Positions 32,962-41,842 are shown, counted from the stretch's first letter. The stretch: DNA of 64,000 nt from an uncultured Muribaculaceae bacterium (GCA_910579185.1 CAJTTG010000002.1:1-64000), one strand, 5' to 3'. Notes: generated by a model from the letters alone, not told the origin. A program made the numbers and translations.

Positions 32962-34734
32962 ATGAATTTATCAGGTTTGATGATCTTGAGCGCCGCATTC
33001 GCTTCCGGAGCAATGACGGCCACGGCAGAGGAATACTATGTGAAGGAACTGACGTTCCCAGCCGGAGCTGATTCCGTTACAAAAATAGATATGGCCTCGC
33101 GGCTTGTGCCCAATGAGAGGCAGCTTGCATGGCAGGAACGTGAATTAACTGCATTCCTGCACTTTGGAATGAACACTTTCACTGATCGGGAATGGGGCGA
33201 CGGGACAGAGTCTCCGGAGATGTTCAATCCATCGGAACTCGATACAGACCAGTGGGTCAGATCGCTTAAGGATGCCGGATTCAAGATGGTGATCCTTACG
33301 GCAAAACATCATGACGGATTTTGCCTTTGGCCTACGGCCACAACTAAGCATTCTGTGGCTTCGTCGGCCTGGCGTGGCGGCAAGGGGGATGTTGTTGCCG
33401 ATCTTCGGAAATCGTGCGACAAGTATGGGATGAAACTCGGTATATACCTTTCGCCATGGGATAGAAATGCAGCATGCTACGGGGATTCCCCACGGTATAA
33501 TGATATGTTCGTGGCGCAGTTGACCGAATTGCTTACAAACTACGGCAAGATTGATGAAGTGTGGTTTGACGGAGCCTGTGGCGAAGGGCCGAATGGCAAG
33601 AAGCAGGAGTATGACTGGTTGCGTTTCCGTGAGACAATGCGCCGGTTGCAGCCGGACGCTGTGCTCGCCATCACGGGCGACGACGTTCGCTGGGTAGGCA
33701 ATGAAGGTGGTCGTGGACGAGAGACCGAATGGAGTGTCACTCCGCTCGTGCCTTCTATTTTCAGCTATTCCGATTCTGTCAACAATGCGCTGGGGATTGA
33801 CGGAATGTCTCCTTTGATCGGCGAACGGTCGAGCGTCGTTGCCGCCGACCGGCTTTACTGGTGGCCATCCGAGGTTGATGTCTCTATTCGTCCGGGATGG
33901 TTCTATCACGATACTGAGCAGCCCCATTCGCTCCGGCGTATGGCTGAGATCTATCTGCAATCGGTTGGGCGCAATTCGGTTCTGCTTCTCAATATCCCAC
34001 CGGATCGCCGTGGCTTGATTGCCGATGCTGATGTGGATCGCCTGATGGAACTCCGTCGTTGGATTGACGATAATTTCTCTGAAAACAAGCTGAAAGACCC
34101 TTCGTGTGGAATCACGGCCGTGGTGCTTGAAGAGGAGATCGCCAAAGGGCAACGGGTGGAGCGGTTCGATGTGGAAGGGCTGATTGACGGTCAGTGGCAG
34201 GCGATAGCATCCGGAACAACTATCGGTAAGAAGCGAATCCTGACATTTGATGAGGTGCATCCGTCGGATCTACGACTGAATGTGTTGCAGAGCCGTGGCG
34301 AGCCGCATGCTAAGTTGACAGGGGCGTATCGGATGGTGATGCCTGCATCGGATGATGAATCGGCTGCCGTATCACTTCCCACGATGGTTTCCGATGGCTG
34401 GATCCAGTATGCCCGTGGCGGAGAGAATCCGGTGTATTTCTATGATATGCGCTCTGAACAGCCGGTTGCCGGATTGGTCTATACGCCGGATGTGGAAGAT
34501 AATGGTGGACTGATCTACAGATACGTTGTGATGGCAAGTGACAATGGCATAGACTGGCATAAAGTCGATGCCCCGGGTGAATTCGGTAATATTGAGGCCA
34601 ATCCCGTGGCTCAGAGAGTAGCTTTCGGTAATTCGGTCATGGCGCGTTTCATTGCCTTGATCCCAACGGAAACCGTCGGACAGACGCTTCGTGCCGATGC
34701 CTCGCAGATCCGGTTGTTGGCTCCGGCCAAATAA
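32962..34734 (+). CDS. Alpha-L-fucosidase, GH29
   Basis: Retaining exo-fucosidase of 590 aa. A signal peptide (about 1-22, ending TATA) precedes a GH29 barrel with FLHFGMNTFTDREWGDG (about 68), TAKHHDGFCLWPT (about 113) and YLSPWDRN. The nucleophile Asp203 is in VWFDGACGEG. A C-terminal beta-sandwich of F5/8 type C character (about 480-585, RYVVMASDNGIDWHKV, ARFIALIPTE) may bind glycan. It is co-transcribed with the upstream sulfatase. The DGACGEGPNG loop matches the GH29-B (alpha-1,3/4 specific) style, but that is a weak guess. Confidence 0.93.
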   Translation: MNLSGLMILSAAFASGAMTATAEEYYVKELTFPAGADSVTKIDMASRLVPNERQLAWQERELTAFLHFGMNTFTDREWGDGTESPEMFNPSELDTDQWVRSLKDAGFKMVILTAKHHDGFCLWPTATTKHSVASSAWRGGKGDVVADLRKSCDKYGMKLGIYLSPWDRNAACYGDSPRYNDMFVAQLTELLTNYGKIDEVWFDGACGEGPNGKKQEYDWLRFRETMRRLQPDAVLAITGDDVRWVGNEGGRGRETEWSVTPLVPSIFSYSDSVNNALGIDGMSPLIGERSSVVAADRLYWWPSEVDVSIRPGWFYHDTEQPHSLRRMAEIYLQSVGRNSVLLLNIPPDRRGLIADADVDRLMELRRWIDDNFSENKLKDPSCGITAVVLEEEIAKGQRVERFDVEGLIDGQWQAIASGTTIGKKRILTFDEVHPSDLRLNVLQSRGEPHAKLTGAYRMVMPASDDESAAVSLPTMVSDGWIQYARGGENPVYFYDMRSEQPVAGLVYTPDVEDNGGLIYRYVVMASDNGIDWHKVDAPGEFGNIEANPVAQRVAFGNSVMARFIALIPTETVGQTLRADASQIRLLAPAK

Positions 34735-34777
34735 TCGGGAAATGCTGTGATAAATTGGAAAAATCGTGGCTGAAATA

Positions 34778-34808
34778 TTGGAATATCAATAAAATAACGC
34801 TAAATTTG
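34778..34808 (+). promoter_or_regulatory. Promoter of thrS operon
   Basis: TTG at 34778-34780, 20 nt, TAAATTTG at 34801-34808: a full consensus match. The start site near 34814 gives a leader of about 60 nt before thrS. Confidence 0.8.
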
Positions 34809-34873
34809 CAGTCGATTTGCCCTCGATATCGCGTGATGTCGGGCATTGACGTTTGATAAATTATTGAATAACA

Positions 34874-36811
34874 ATGATAAAGATTACATTTCCCGACAAT
34901 TCGGTAAAAGAATTTGAAAGCGGAATCACACCGCTTCAGGTGGCTGAAAGCATCAGCTCCCGTCTGGCTCAGGATGTGTTGGCAGCATCTGTCAACGATC
35001 AGGAGTGGGATCTTACACGTCCCATCACGGAGGATGCCTCGATCAAGCTCTTCAAATGGGATGATCCCGAAGGTGAGCATGCTTTCTGGCATAGCTCCGC
35101 CCACCTTCTTGCAGAAGCGCTTCAGGAACTTTATCCCGGAGTTAAATTCGGCATCGGTCCGGCTATTGAGAATGGTTTCTACTATGATATCGATCCCGGA
35201 CAGCACACGATCACCGCTGCTGATTTCCCCAAGATCGAGAAGAAAATGCTTGAACTTGCCCGTGAGAAGCAGCCGATTGTACGCGCCGACATTTCAAAGG
35301 CTGATGCGCTGAAACTTTTCGGCGACCGCAATGAAGAATACAAGTGCGAGCTTATCAGCGAACTTGAGGACGGACACATCACCACCTACACTCAGGGATC
35401 GTTCACTGATCTCTGCCGTGGTCCGCATATCCCCACAACGGCACCCATCAAGGCCGTGAAGATTATGTCGCTTGCCGGTGCTTACTGGCGTGGCGATGAA
35501 AAACGCAATCAGCTTGTGCGCGTTTATGGTGTCACATTCCCCAAGCAGAAAATGCTTGATGAATATCTTGCAGTGCTTGAAGAGGCTAAGAAACGCGACC
35601 ATCGTAAACTGGGTAAGGAGATGGAACTCTTCGCGTTCTCACAGAATGTTGGTGCCGGTCTGCCGCTGTGGTTGCCCAAGGGTGCCGCTCTACGCGACCG
35701 TCTCGAACAGTTCCTGCGTAAAATCCAGAAACAATATGGCTATCTGCAGGTGATCACGCCCCATATCGGCAACAAGAACCTGTATGTGACCTCAGGCCAC
35801 TACGCAAAATATGGCAAGGATTCATTCCAGCCCATCCACACTCCGGAAGAGGGTGAGGAATATTTGCTGAAACCGATGAACTGCCCCCACCACTGCGAGA
35901 TCTTCAAGGCATTTCCGCGCAGCTACCGCGATCTGCCTCTGCGCCTCGCGGAGTTCGGCACCGTGTATCGTTACGAACAGAGCGGTGAGCTTCATGGTCT
36001 GACACGAGTTCGCGGATTCACGCAGGACGATGCCCACATCTTCTGTGCCCCCGATCAGATCAAGGATGAGTTCCTGAAAGTTATGGATATCATCTTCTAT
36101 ATCTTCAAGGCTCTGAAATTTGACAATTTCGAGGCTCAGATCTCTCTGCGCGATCCCAATAACAAGGAAAAATATATCGGAACGGACGAGAACTGGCATC
36201 TTGCTGAAAATGCCATCATCGAGGCATGTGAGGAAAAAGGACTCAAGGCACGCAAAGAACTCGGCGAGGCAGCCTTCTATGGTCCCAAGCTCGACTTTAT
36301 GGTGAAAGATGCTATCGGTCGCCGTTGGCAGCTCGGAACAATTCAGGTGGACTACAATCTGCCGGAACGATTCCAGCTTGAATACACCGGAGCCGACAAC
36401 CAGAAACATCGTCCCGTGATGATCCACCGTGCGCCTTTCGGATCAATGGAACGTTTCGTGGCTGTTCTTCTTGAACACACCGCCGGACGCTTCCCGTTGT
36501 GGCTCGCTCCTGATCAGGCTGTTGTTCTGCCGATCAGCGAGAAATTCAATGACTACGCATATCAGGTCGCTAAAGAGCTTAACATGGCAGATGTGCGTAC
36601 CATTGTCGATGACAGAAATGAGAAGATCGGAAAGAAAATCCGCGATAACGAGCTCAAAAGAATCCCCTATTTGCTTATTGTAGGAGAAAAAGAAGCCGAA
36701 AATGGTGAAATTTCTGTAAGAAAACAGGGCGAAGGTGATAAAGGTACGATGAAAATTGCTACCTTTGCATCGAATTTGGCTAAAGAAGTCGAAGAAATGA
36801 TTAATCAATAA
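34874..36811 (+). CDS. thrS: Threonyl-tRNA synthetase
   Basis: Charges tRNA-Thr. The N-terminal TGS domain (residues 1-60) is followed by the editing domain with HSSAHLLAEAL (about 75) and the second His/Cys pair near GSFTDLCRGPH (about 180). The class II catalytic core has motif 2 with the zinc-binding Cys in KPMNCPHHCEIF (about 335) and motif 3 near HRAPFGSMERF (about 515). The anticodon-binding domain ends the protein. The 645 aa length is normal. It is first gene of the thrS-infC-rpmI-rplT operon, the same order as in E. coli. Confidence 0.98.
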   Translation: MIKITFPDNSVKEFESGITPLQVAESISSRLAQDVLAASVNDQEWDLTRPITEDASIKLFKWDDPEGEHAFWHSSAHLLAEALQELYPGVKFGIGPAIENGFYYDIDPGQHTITAADFPKIEKKMLELAREKQPIVRADISKADALKLFGDRNEEYKCELISELEDGHITTYTQGSFTDLCRGPHIPTTAPIKAVKIMSLAGAYWRGDEKRNQLVRVYGVTFPKQKMLDEYLAVLEEAKKRDHRKLGKEMELFAFSQNVGAGLPLWLPKGAALRDRLEQFLRKIQKQYGYLQVITPHIGNKNLYVTSGHYAKYGKDSFQPIHTPEEGEEYLLKPMNCPHHCEIFKAFPRSYRDLPLRLAEFGTVYRYEQSGELHGLTRVRGFTQDDAHIFCAPDQIKDEFLKVMDIIFYIFKALKFDNFEAQISLRDPNNKEKYIGTDENWHLAENAIIEACEEKGLKARKELGEAAFYGPKLDFMVKDAIGRRWQLGTIQVDYNLPERFQLEYTGADNQKHRPVMIHRAPFGSMERFVAVLLEHTAGRFPLWLAPDQAVVLPISEKFNDYAYQVAKELNMADVRTIVDDRNEKIGKKIRDNELKRIPYLLIVGEKEAENGEISVRKQGEGDKGTMKIATFASNLAKEVEEMINQ

Positions 36812-36820
36812 CCCCACTGA

Positions 36821-37405
36821 ATGGAGAAAAAGCCTTTTATCCCCGGACCACGTCCGAGAAACAATAACTCACAGCAACGTCGAGGCCCTATGGCGCCTAA
36901 AGATCAGTACGCGATCAATGAGCGTATCCGTGCACGCGAAGTGCGCCTCGTCGGAGATAATGTCGAGACCGGTGTATATTCCATTCAGGAAGCCATGCGG
37001 ATTGCCGATGAGCAGGGACTTGATCTGATCGAGATCTCGCCCAATGCCGCTCCTCCGGTATGCAAGATTCTGGATTATCAGAAATTCCTGTATCAGCAGA
37101 AGAAGCATCAGAAGGAGCAGAAAGCCAAGGCAACCAAGGTTGTGGTTAAGGAGATCCGTTTCGGACCTCAGACCGATGATCATGACTACAACTTCAAGCT
37201 CAAGCATGCTATCGGATTCCTTCAGGAAGGAGCAAAAGTTAAAGCTTACGTATTCTTCCGCGGACGTTCGATCCTATTCAAAGAACAGGGTGAAGTTCTG
37301 TTGCTCAGATTCGCCAATGACCTTGAGGAATATGGCAAAGTGGAGCAGATGCCTGTGCTTGAAGGAAAGAGAATGATCATAATGCTTTCTCCGAAAAAGA
37401 AATAA
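36821..37405 (+). CDS. infC: Translation initiation factor IF-3
   Basis: Binds the 30S subunit and checks initiator tRNA pairing. It has the N domain with NERIRAREVRLVGDNVETGV and GLDLIEISPNAAPPVCKILDY, a Lys-rich linker helix, and the C domain with KEIRFGPQTDDHDY and RGRSILFKEQG. The 194 aa length is slightly long because of a basic N-terminal extension. It uses an ATG start, unlike the AUU of E. coli infC, and begins 9 nt after the thrS stop. Confidence 0.97.
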   Translation: MEKKPFIPGPRPRNNNSQQRRGPMAPKDQYAINERIRAREVRLVGDNVETGVYSIQEAMRIADEQGLDLIEISPNAAPPVCKILDYQKFLYQQKKHQKEQKAKATKVVVKEIRFGPQTDDHDYNFKLKHAIGFLQEGAKVKAYVFFRGRSILFKEQGEVLLLRFANDLEEYGKVEQMPVLEGKRMIIMLSPKKK

Positions 37406-37470
37406 AGAAAACAACGTCGTGCCTATGGGCACAGATATAACTCGAATTAAAATTTTTAAAAGAAAACCAA

Positions 37471-37668
37471 ATGCCTAAGATTAAGACTAATTCCGGTGCC
37501 AAAAAGAGGTTCGCCCTTACCGGATCAGGAAAGATCAAGAGAAAACATGCATTCAAAAGTCACATTCTGACCAAGAAGACCAAGAAGCAGAAACGTAACC
37601 TGACTCACTCCGGCCTGATCGCCACTGTTGACGAAAAGAACGTTAAGGCTCTGCTCGGCATGAAATAA
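37471..37668 (+). CDS. rpmI: 50S ribosomal protein L35
   Basis: Small basic ribosomal protein of 65 aa with the family start MPKIKTNSGAKKRFALTGSG and the HILTKKTKKQKR segment. It lies between infC and rplT in the conserved order. Confidence 0.97.
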   Translation: MPKIKTNSGAKKRFALTGSGKIKRKHAFKSHILTKKTKKQKRNLTHSGLIATVDEKNVKALLGMK

Positions 37669-37790
37669 TGTCCGGCTTGAAGCATTTCTCGAAATCCAAC
37701 ATTTAATTCGTGATTTTATATTATTTTTATTAACCGAATGTTTAGCACTCAAGAGCATAAGCCGCTAACTTTCAAAAATCATTTACAAAA

Positions 37791-38141
37791 ATGCCAAGAT
37801 CAGTAAATCATGTAGCTTCAAGAGCTAAAAGAAAGAAAATCTTAAAACTCACCCGTGGTTACTTCGGTTGCCGCCGCAACGTGTGGACCGTTGCCAAGAA
37901 CACTTGGGAAAAAGGTCTTACCTATGCTTACCGCGACCGCAAAGATAAAAAACGCAACTTCCGCGCTCTCTGGATCCAGCGTATCAACGCTGCCGCTCGC
38001 ATGGAGGATCTCTCTTACTCTAAGCTGATGGGTCTTATCCACAAGTCAGGTATCGAGATCAACCGCAAAGTGCTTGCCGATCTCGCCCTCAACAATCCTG
38101 CCGCTTTCAAGGCTATTGTTGAAAAGGTGAAGAACGCCTGA
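37791..38141 (+). CDS. rplT: 50S ribosomal protein L20
   Basis: Binds 23S rRNA early in assembly. 116 aa, with the family start MPRSVNHVASRAKRKKILK, the RDRKDKKRNFRALWIQRINAA signature and the C-terminal globular part. It follows rpmI after a 122-bp AT-rich spacer, long for this operon, where L20-type feedback might act. The gene is followed by a strong terminator. Confidence 0.97.
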   Translation: MPRSVNHVASRAKRKKILKLTRGYFGCRRNVWTVAKNTWEKGLTYAYRDRKDKKRNFRALWIQRINAAARMEDLSYSKLMGLIHKSGIEINRKVLADLALNNPAAFKAIVEKVKNA

Positions 38142-38171
38142 TAGCTTAACAGCGTAACAAGAAAAGTTCCG

Positions 38172-38210
38172 GCGGTGTGTCAATCCGATTGACACACCGC
38201 TGCTTTTTTT
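38172..38210 (+). terminator. Intrinsic terminator of the thrS-rplT operon
   Basis: A perfect 13-bp stem (38172-38184 with 38188-38200), a 3-nt loop, then seven T (38204-38210). Confidence 0.92.
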
Positions 38211-38248
38211 GCCCGATGGCTTTTCCTGATTTAATGGATATTCTAAGG

Positions 38249-38279
38249 ATATTGAATTAACTTGCAATAAGTTCAATAT
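38249..38279. repeat. Inverted repeat upstream of the recombinase
   Basis: ATATTG (38249-38254) pairs with CAATAT (38274-38279) and AACTT (38259-38263) with AAGTT (38269-38273), loop GCAAT. It lies 17 nt before the recombinase start and could be an operator or the recombinase's own binding site. Confidence 0.45.
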
Positions 38280-38295
38280 AATTAGTTTCCAGTTT

Positions 38296-39531
38296 ATGAT
38301 ATCCGTTAAATTAAAATTCCGTCACGACAAAGAGACGGATCTTGAAGGAAGAATCTTTTTTCAGCTCAATGTGGATCGCCGTGTGCGACATATCCCGTCA
38401 CCGTACCGCATCCTGCCTGTGGAATGGGATAGCCGGTATTTGTTTGTCAGAGAGCCTGAGGATCCATCAAGACGAGCTCTGCTGACAGAATACCGCAGTA
38501 TGCTTATGCGAGACCTGACACGGGTGCGCTCCCTTGTACAGCATATGATTGAAATGACCCCTTCTGTCTCGGCTGATGAACTTGTGTTGTGTATCACAGA
38601 TGATCTCAGTAACCGCTCTCTGTCGCAATTCATGCTGTCTGTTGCCGCTTCATTGCGGAACGATGGCAAGATACGTACCGCAGAGACCTATGAAGCCTCT
38701 CTGATGAGCTTCATGCGCTTTTATCGTCACACATTCAGCTTCCTTCCGGATATTCTTGCCGGGGATCCCTCGCTCGATGATCTGACACCTGCTTTGATGG
38801 AGCGTTATCAGTCTTTTCTATATATCCGTGGCCTTGCACAGAACACGATCTCGTTCTATATGCGGACATTGAGGGCGGTTTATAACAGAGCTGTCGACAA
38901 AGGACTCGTTGCGCAAAGTCAACCGTTCCGACGCGTCTATACCGGCGTGGCCCGTACCGTTAAAAGGGCTTTGCCACTGGCAATGATAAGGAAGATCAAA
39001 GGGCTGGATCTCACGGCACATCCTGAACTTGATTTCGCCCGGGATATATTCATGCTCAGTTTCTATCTTCGGGGGATGAGTTTCATAGATATGGCATTTC
39101 TCCGCAAGAAAGATCTCAGCATGGGCTGTCTGACCTATGTCCGTCGTAAGACGGGCCAGCGGCTGTCTATTGCGTGGACACGGGAAATGCAGGCGGTGGT
39201 CGGTAAATATTTTATCGGGAAGAGCGATTATCTGCTTCCTATATTGTCCGATTTTTCGGGATGTTCCGAGCGTTCGGCCTATCGTAATGCCGGTTATAAT
39301 ATAAACCGCAATCTTAAGCGGATTGGACGCATGGTGGGAGCTCCTTTCGCACTCACATTGTATGTGGCGCGGCATAGCTGGGCATCTATAGCCAAACACA
39401 AGGGTATTCCGCTTGGTGTGATAAGCGAGGGAATGGGACATGAGTCGGAGTCAACCACGCGAATCTATCTCGCATCTCTCGACAATACTCTCGTAGATAA
39501 AGCCAATGCCCTTATCCTGCGCTCGATCTGA
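38296..39531 (+). CDS. Tyrosine-type site-specific recombinase
   Basis: 411-aa integrase-fold protein. The N-terminal Arm-type domain (about 1-90, KETDLEGRIFFQLNVD, VEWDSRYLF) is typical of Bacteroidetes integrases. A SAM-like core-binding domain (about 105-205) follows, then the catalytic domain with Arg in SFYLRGMSFIDM, Lys in VRRKTGQ, YVARHSWASIA (the usual HxxR read as YxxR, common in this clade), MGHESESTTRIYL with the nucleophile Tyr. It is not in a recognisable element: flanks are the thrS operon and a small unknown gene, with no att sites or transfer genes seen. It could be an orphan integrase, a DNA invertase or an element remnant. Confidence 0.88.
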   Translation: MISVKLKFRHDKETDLEGRIFFQLNVDRRVRHIPSPYRILPVEWDSRYLFVREPEDPSRRALLTEYRSMLMRDLTRVRSLVQHMIEMTPSVSADELVLCITDDLSNRSLSQFMLSVAASLRNDGKIRTAETYEASLMSFMRFYRHTFSFLPDILAGDPSLDDLTPALMERYQSFLYIRGLAQNTISFYMRTLRAVYNRAVDKGLVAQSQPFRRVYTGVARTVKRALPLAMIRKIKGLDLTAHPELDFARDIFMLSFYLRGMSFIDMAFLRKKDLSMGCLTYVRRKTGQRLSIAWTREMQAVVGKYFIGKSDYLLPILSDFSGCSERSAYRNAGYNINRNLKRIGRMVGAPFALTLYVARHSWASIAKHKGIPLGVISEGMGHESESTTRIYLASLDNTLVDKANALILRSI

Positions 39532-39545
39532 GTTTATGTATATAG

Positions 39546-39583
39546 AAAAATGTGTGACACAAATACATGTGTCACACATTTTT
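39546..39583. terminator. Bidirectional intrinsic terminator
   Basis: A perfect 15-bp palindromic stem (39546-39560 with 39569-39583) has an A-run on one side and a T-run on the other. It serves the recombinase (+) and the small gene on the minus strand. Confidence 0.92.
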
Positions 39584-39638
39584 ATGCATATAGGCTGTGA
39601 TGATGATCCAGCCGATATGAGTCCGCTACGCTGGATTA

Positions 39639-39998
39639 TCACATTTCCTCGGTGTCTTTGATGCGGTTGAATATCTTGTCAAGAAGCGTGGGTTTGTCCT
39701 CGCGGATATGGATGAACGACTTATTGTCGGTTTTATTGAGGAATATGATTGACGAGGTCAGAACCACGGCCACCCGATTTTCAAACTCCACAATGGCATT
39801 GATCCGGTTGAGCGATAATTTTCTGAACGGAGAAAACTCAGGAAGGCTGTTGATCAGAAGATTTGCATTGTCGTCAATCTCGATATCGTGATGTTCTACC
39901 GGAATTTCAAACAGCAGTCCTATGTCAAGTTCATCGGCACTTGCCGGCCTTTTCTTGTAGGTCTTATATAGAGAGTCGATTACCTTTTGAGTTATCAT
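39639..39998 (-). CDS. Small conserved-looking protein of unknown function
   Basis: I do not recognise this 119-aa protein. It is acidic with mixed alpha/beta character: an N-terminal helix (ITQKVIDSLYKTYKKRP), a strand-rich middle with VEFENRVAVVLTSSIIFLNKTD, and a C-terminal helical tail. It has no signal peptide, membrane helix or metal motif. It is supported as a gene by its sensible composition, a shared terminator 55 nt downstream, and no competing frame. It is convergent with the recombinase; whether the two are functionally linked is unknown. Confidence 0.65.
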   Translation of the reverse strand: MITQKVIDSLYKTYKKRPASADELDIGLLFEIPVEHHDIEIDDNANLLINSLPEFSPFRKLSLNRINAIVEFENRVAVVLTSSIIFLNKTDNKSFIHIREDKPTLLDKIFNRIKDTEEM

Positions 39999-40100
39999 GT
40001 TTCTTTCGTGTTTTGGGTTATTCTGAGATATTGTGGATTGTTCTTTTCAGTTAAGATTCGGTTTTATAACATTTAAGATTTAAGGATGGTTTTTAATAAT

Positions 40101-40121
40101 TGGTTACAATGTGGTTACAAT
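40101..40121. repeat. Tandem direct repeat TGGTTACAAT, 11-bp period
   Basis: Two copies of TGGTTACAAT lie at 40101-40110 and 40112-40121, one helical turn apart. The spacing suits a regulator bound on one face of the DNA, in the gap between the unknown gene and the decarboxylase operon end. Confidence 0.5.
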
Positions 40122-40125
40122 AAAT

Positions 40126-40160
40126 GCGCAACACTCTTTTCGTTTTATAGAGTGTTGCGC
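40126..40160 (-). terminator. Hairpin at the end of the decarboxylase operon
   Basis: A perfect 12-bp stem (40126-40137 with 40149-40160) with an 11-nt loop, 40 nt after the oadB-type gene. On the minus strand it is followed only by ATTTATTG, so termination strength is uncertain. Confidence 0.6.
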
Positions 40161-40199
40161 ACGTGTTGATTATAAGGCTCTTATGATGCCAATGGCTGC

Positions 40200-41351
40200 T
40201 TAGGCAAGGAAGCCGAGAAGCACACCGGCAGCTACTGCTGAACCAATCACACCGGCCACGTTGGGACCCATGGCGTGCATCAGCAGATAGTTCGAGGGAT
40301 CGTATTCCAGACCGAGGTTGTTGGAGATACGAGCCGACATCGGAACGGCTGAAACGCCGGCATTGCCGATGAGCGGATTGATCTTCTTTTCTTTCGGAAG
40401 GAAGAGGTTGAACAGTTTGACGAAGAGCACACCCGACGATGAGGCGATGATGAATGCCATGAAGCCGAGGGCGAAGATGCCGATGGTCTGTGCGGTCAGG
40501 AACTGGGATGCCTGGGTAGATGCACCTACTGTCATGCCGAGAAGGATGGTCACAATATCGGTAAGGGCATTGCTTGCAGTCTTGGCCAGACGGTTGCAGA
40601 CACCGCATTCACGCAGCAGGTTGCCGAAGAAGAGCATGCCGAGCAGTGGCAGGCCCGAAGGAACCACGAAGCATGTCAGAAGCAGACCTACGATCGGGAA
40701 GATGATCTTCTCGTTCTGCGACACGGCGCGAGCCGGTTTCATCTTGATCAGACGCTCTTTCTTGGTGGTGAAAAGGCGCATCAACGGTGGCTGGATCACC
40801 GGAACAAGGGCCATGTAGGAGTAAGCGGACACGGCGATGGCTCCCATAAGGTTGGGGGCGAGTTTCGATGAAAGGAAGATAGCTGTAGGGCCGTCGGCAC
40901 CACCGATAATGGCGATCGCTCCGGCCTGATCGGGTGCGAAGCCGAGCAGCAGAGCCACCATGTAGGCACCGAAGATACCGAACTGTGCAGCTGCACCGAT
41001 CAGCATGAGTTTCGGGTTGGCGATCAGTGCCGAGAAGTCGGTCATGGCACCGATTCCGAGGAAGATCAAAGGGGGATACCAGCCTGCGCTGACACCATTG
41101 TAGAGGATGTTCAGAACAGAGCCTTCCTCATAGATACCTATCTCAAGGCCGGCTGTGGCGTTGAATGGAATGTTGCCGATGAGCATACCGAAGCCGATCG
41201 GCACAAGGAGCATCGGTTCAAAGTCCTTCTTGATGGCAAGCCAGATGAAGAAGAGACCGACGGCAAGCATCACGAAATGCTCCCATGTGGCGTTGTAAAA
41301 ACCTGTCAGATGCCAGAACTGCTCCAGGTTTGACATGAAAAATTCTCCCAT
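40200..41351 (-). CDS. mmdB: Na+-translocating decarboxylase beta subunit (methylmalonyl-CoA decarboxylase)
   Basis: Integral membrane subunit that decarboxylates carboxybiotin and exports Na+. 383 aa, very hydrophobic, with the signature segments GIGAMTDFSALIANPKLMLIGAAAQFG, IGGADGPTAIFLSSKLAP (the Asp near residue 180 equivalent to the Na+ site of OadB) and NPLIGNAGVSAVPMSARIS near the C-terminus. It is the last gene of the operon. The epimerase gene at the front marks the substrate as methylmalonyl-CoA rather than oxaloacetate; symbol mmdB is given on that basis. Confidence 0.93.
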   Translation of the reverse strand: MGEFFMSNLEQFWHLTGFYNATWEHFVMLAVGLFFIWLAIKKDFEPMLLVPIGFGMLIGNIPFNATAGLEIGIYEEGSVLNILYNGVSAGWYPPLIFLGIGAMTDFSALIANPKLMLIGAAAQFGIFGAYMVALLLGFAPDQAGAIAIIGGADGPTAIFLSSKLAPNLMGAIAVSAYSYMALVPVIQPPLMRLFTTKKERLIKMKPARAVSQNEKIIFPIVGLLLTCFVVPSGLPLLGMLFFGNLLRECGVCNRLAKTASNALTDIVTILLGMTVGASTQASQFLTAQTIGIFALGFMAFIIASSSGVLFVKLFNLFLPKEKKINPLIGNAGVSAVPMSARISNNLGLEYDPSNYLLMHAMGPNVAGVIGSAVAAGVLLGFLA

Positions 41352-41362
41352 AGCTGTTGCGA

Positions 41363-41800
41363 TTAATCGAGAGTGACAAGAACGCCGCCATCAGGCACAG
41401 CGTCGCCGGGATTAACGTTGATTGAGCTTACAACACCGTCGCGTCCTGCGTGGATCACGTTTTCCATCTTCATGGCTTCAAGCACGGCTACGGTGTCGGA
41501 TGCTTTGACAGCATCGCCCACTTTTACTGCAATTGAGATCACGGTGCCTGGCAGCGGAGCCTTGATCTGGTAGCCGCCTGTCGACTGGGTGGCCGGTTTT
41601 GCAATGACTTTCGCGCCGCTTTCTGTGCGCGGAGCGGCTGATGGACGCGGAGCATTGACCACAGTCACAGGTTTCTTTGCTGAGTCGAGCTCAACTTTGT
41701 AGGGGATACCGTTGACCTCAACCTGAGCAACGTTGTTTTCGATATCGCCGATTGCAACTTTGTAGGCGTTACCGTTGATTTTATATTTATATTCTTTCAT
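41363..41800 (-). CDS. mmdC: Biotin carboxyl carrier subunit
   Basis: 145-aa biotinyl protein that carries CO2 from the carboxyltransferase to the membrane subunit. An N-terminal region (1-50) leads into a Pro/Ala-rich flexible linker (about 48-78), then a biotinyl/lipoyl domain with the biotinylated Lys111 in EAMKMEN. It lies 11 nt upstream of mmdB. Biotin ligase is not in this window. Confidence 0.93.
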   Translation of the reverse strand: MKEYKYKINGNAYKVAIGDIENNVAQVEVNGIPYKVELDSAKKPVTVVNAPRPSAAPRTESGAKVIAKPATQSTGGYQIKAPLPGTVISIAVKVGDAVKASDTVAVLEAMKMENVIHAGRDGVVSSINVNPGDAVPDGGVLVTLD

Positions 41801-41842
41801 TGTTTCTTAGTTATGAATTGAATCAATATTAATGGTTGGTTC

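Noticed and set aside
33145..34260. 371-codon frame antisense to the fucosidase
   Set aside because: Shadow frame opposite a clear GH29 gene.
38142..38295. Bacteroidales-1 RNA, known to occur often after the L20 gene
   Set aside because: The 154-bp gap holds only a terminator and a short inverted repeat; no promoter plus structured RNA is present there.
38296..39531. Recombinase as an insertion sequence transposase or integrative element
   Set aside because: No terminal repeats, transfer genes or cargo are visible nearby; it is called only as a tyrosine recombinase.
40101..40121. CRISPR repeat
   Set aside because: Only two 10-bp copies 11 bp apart, no spacers and no cas genes.
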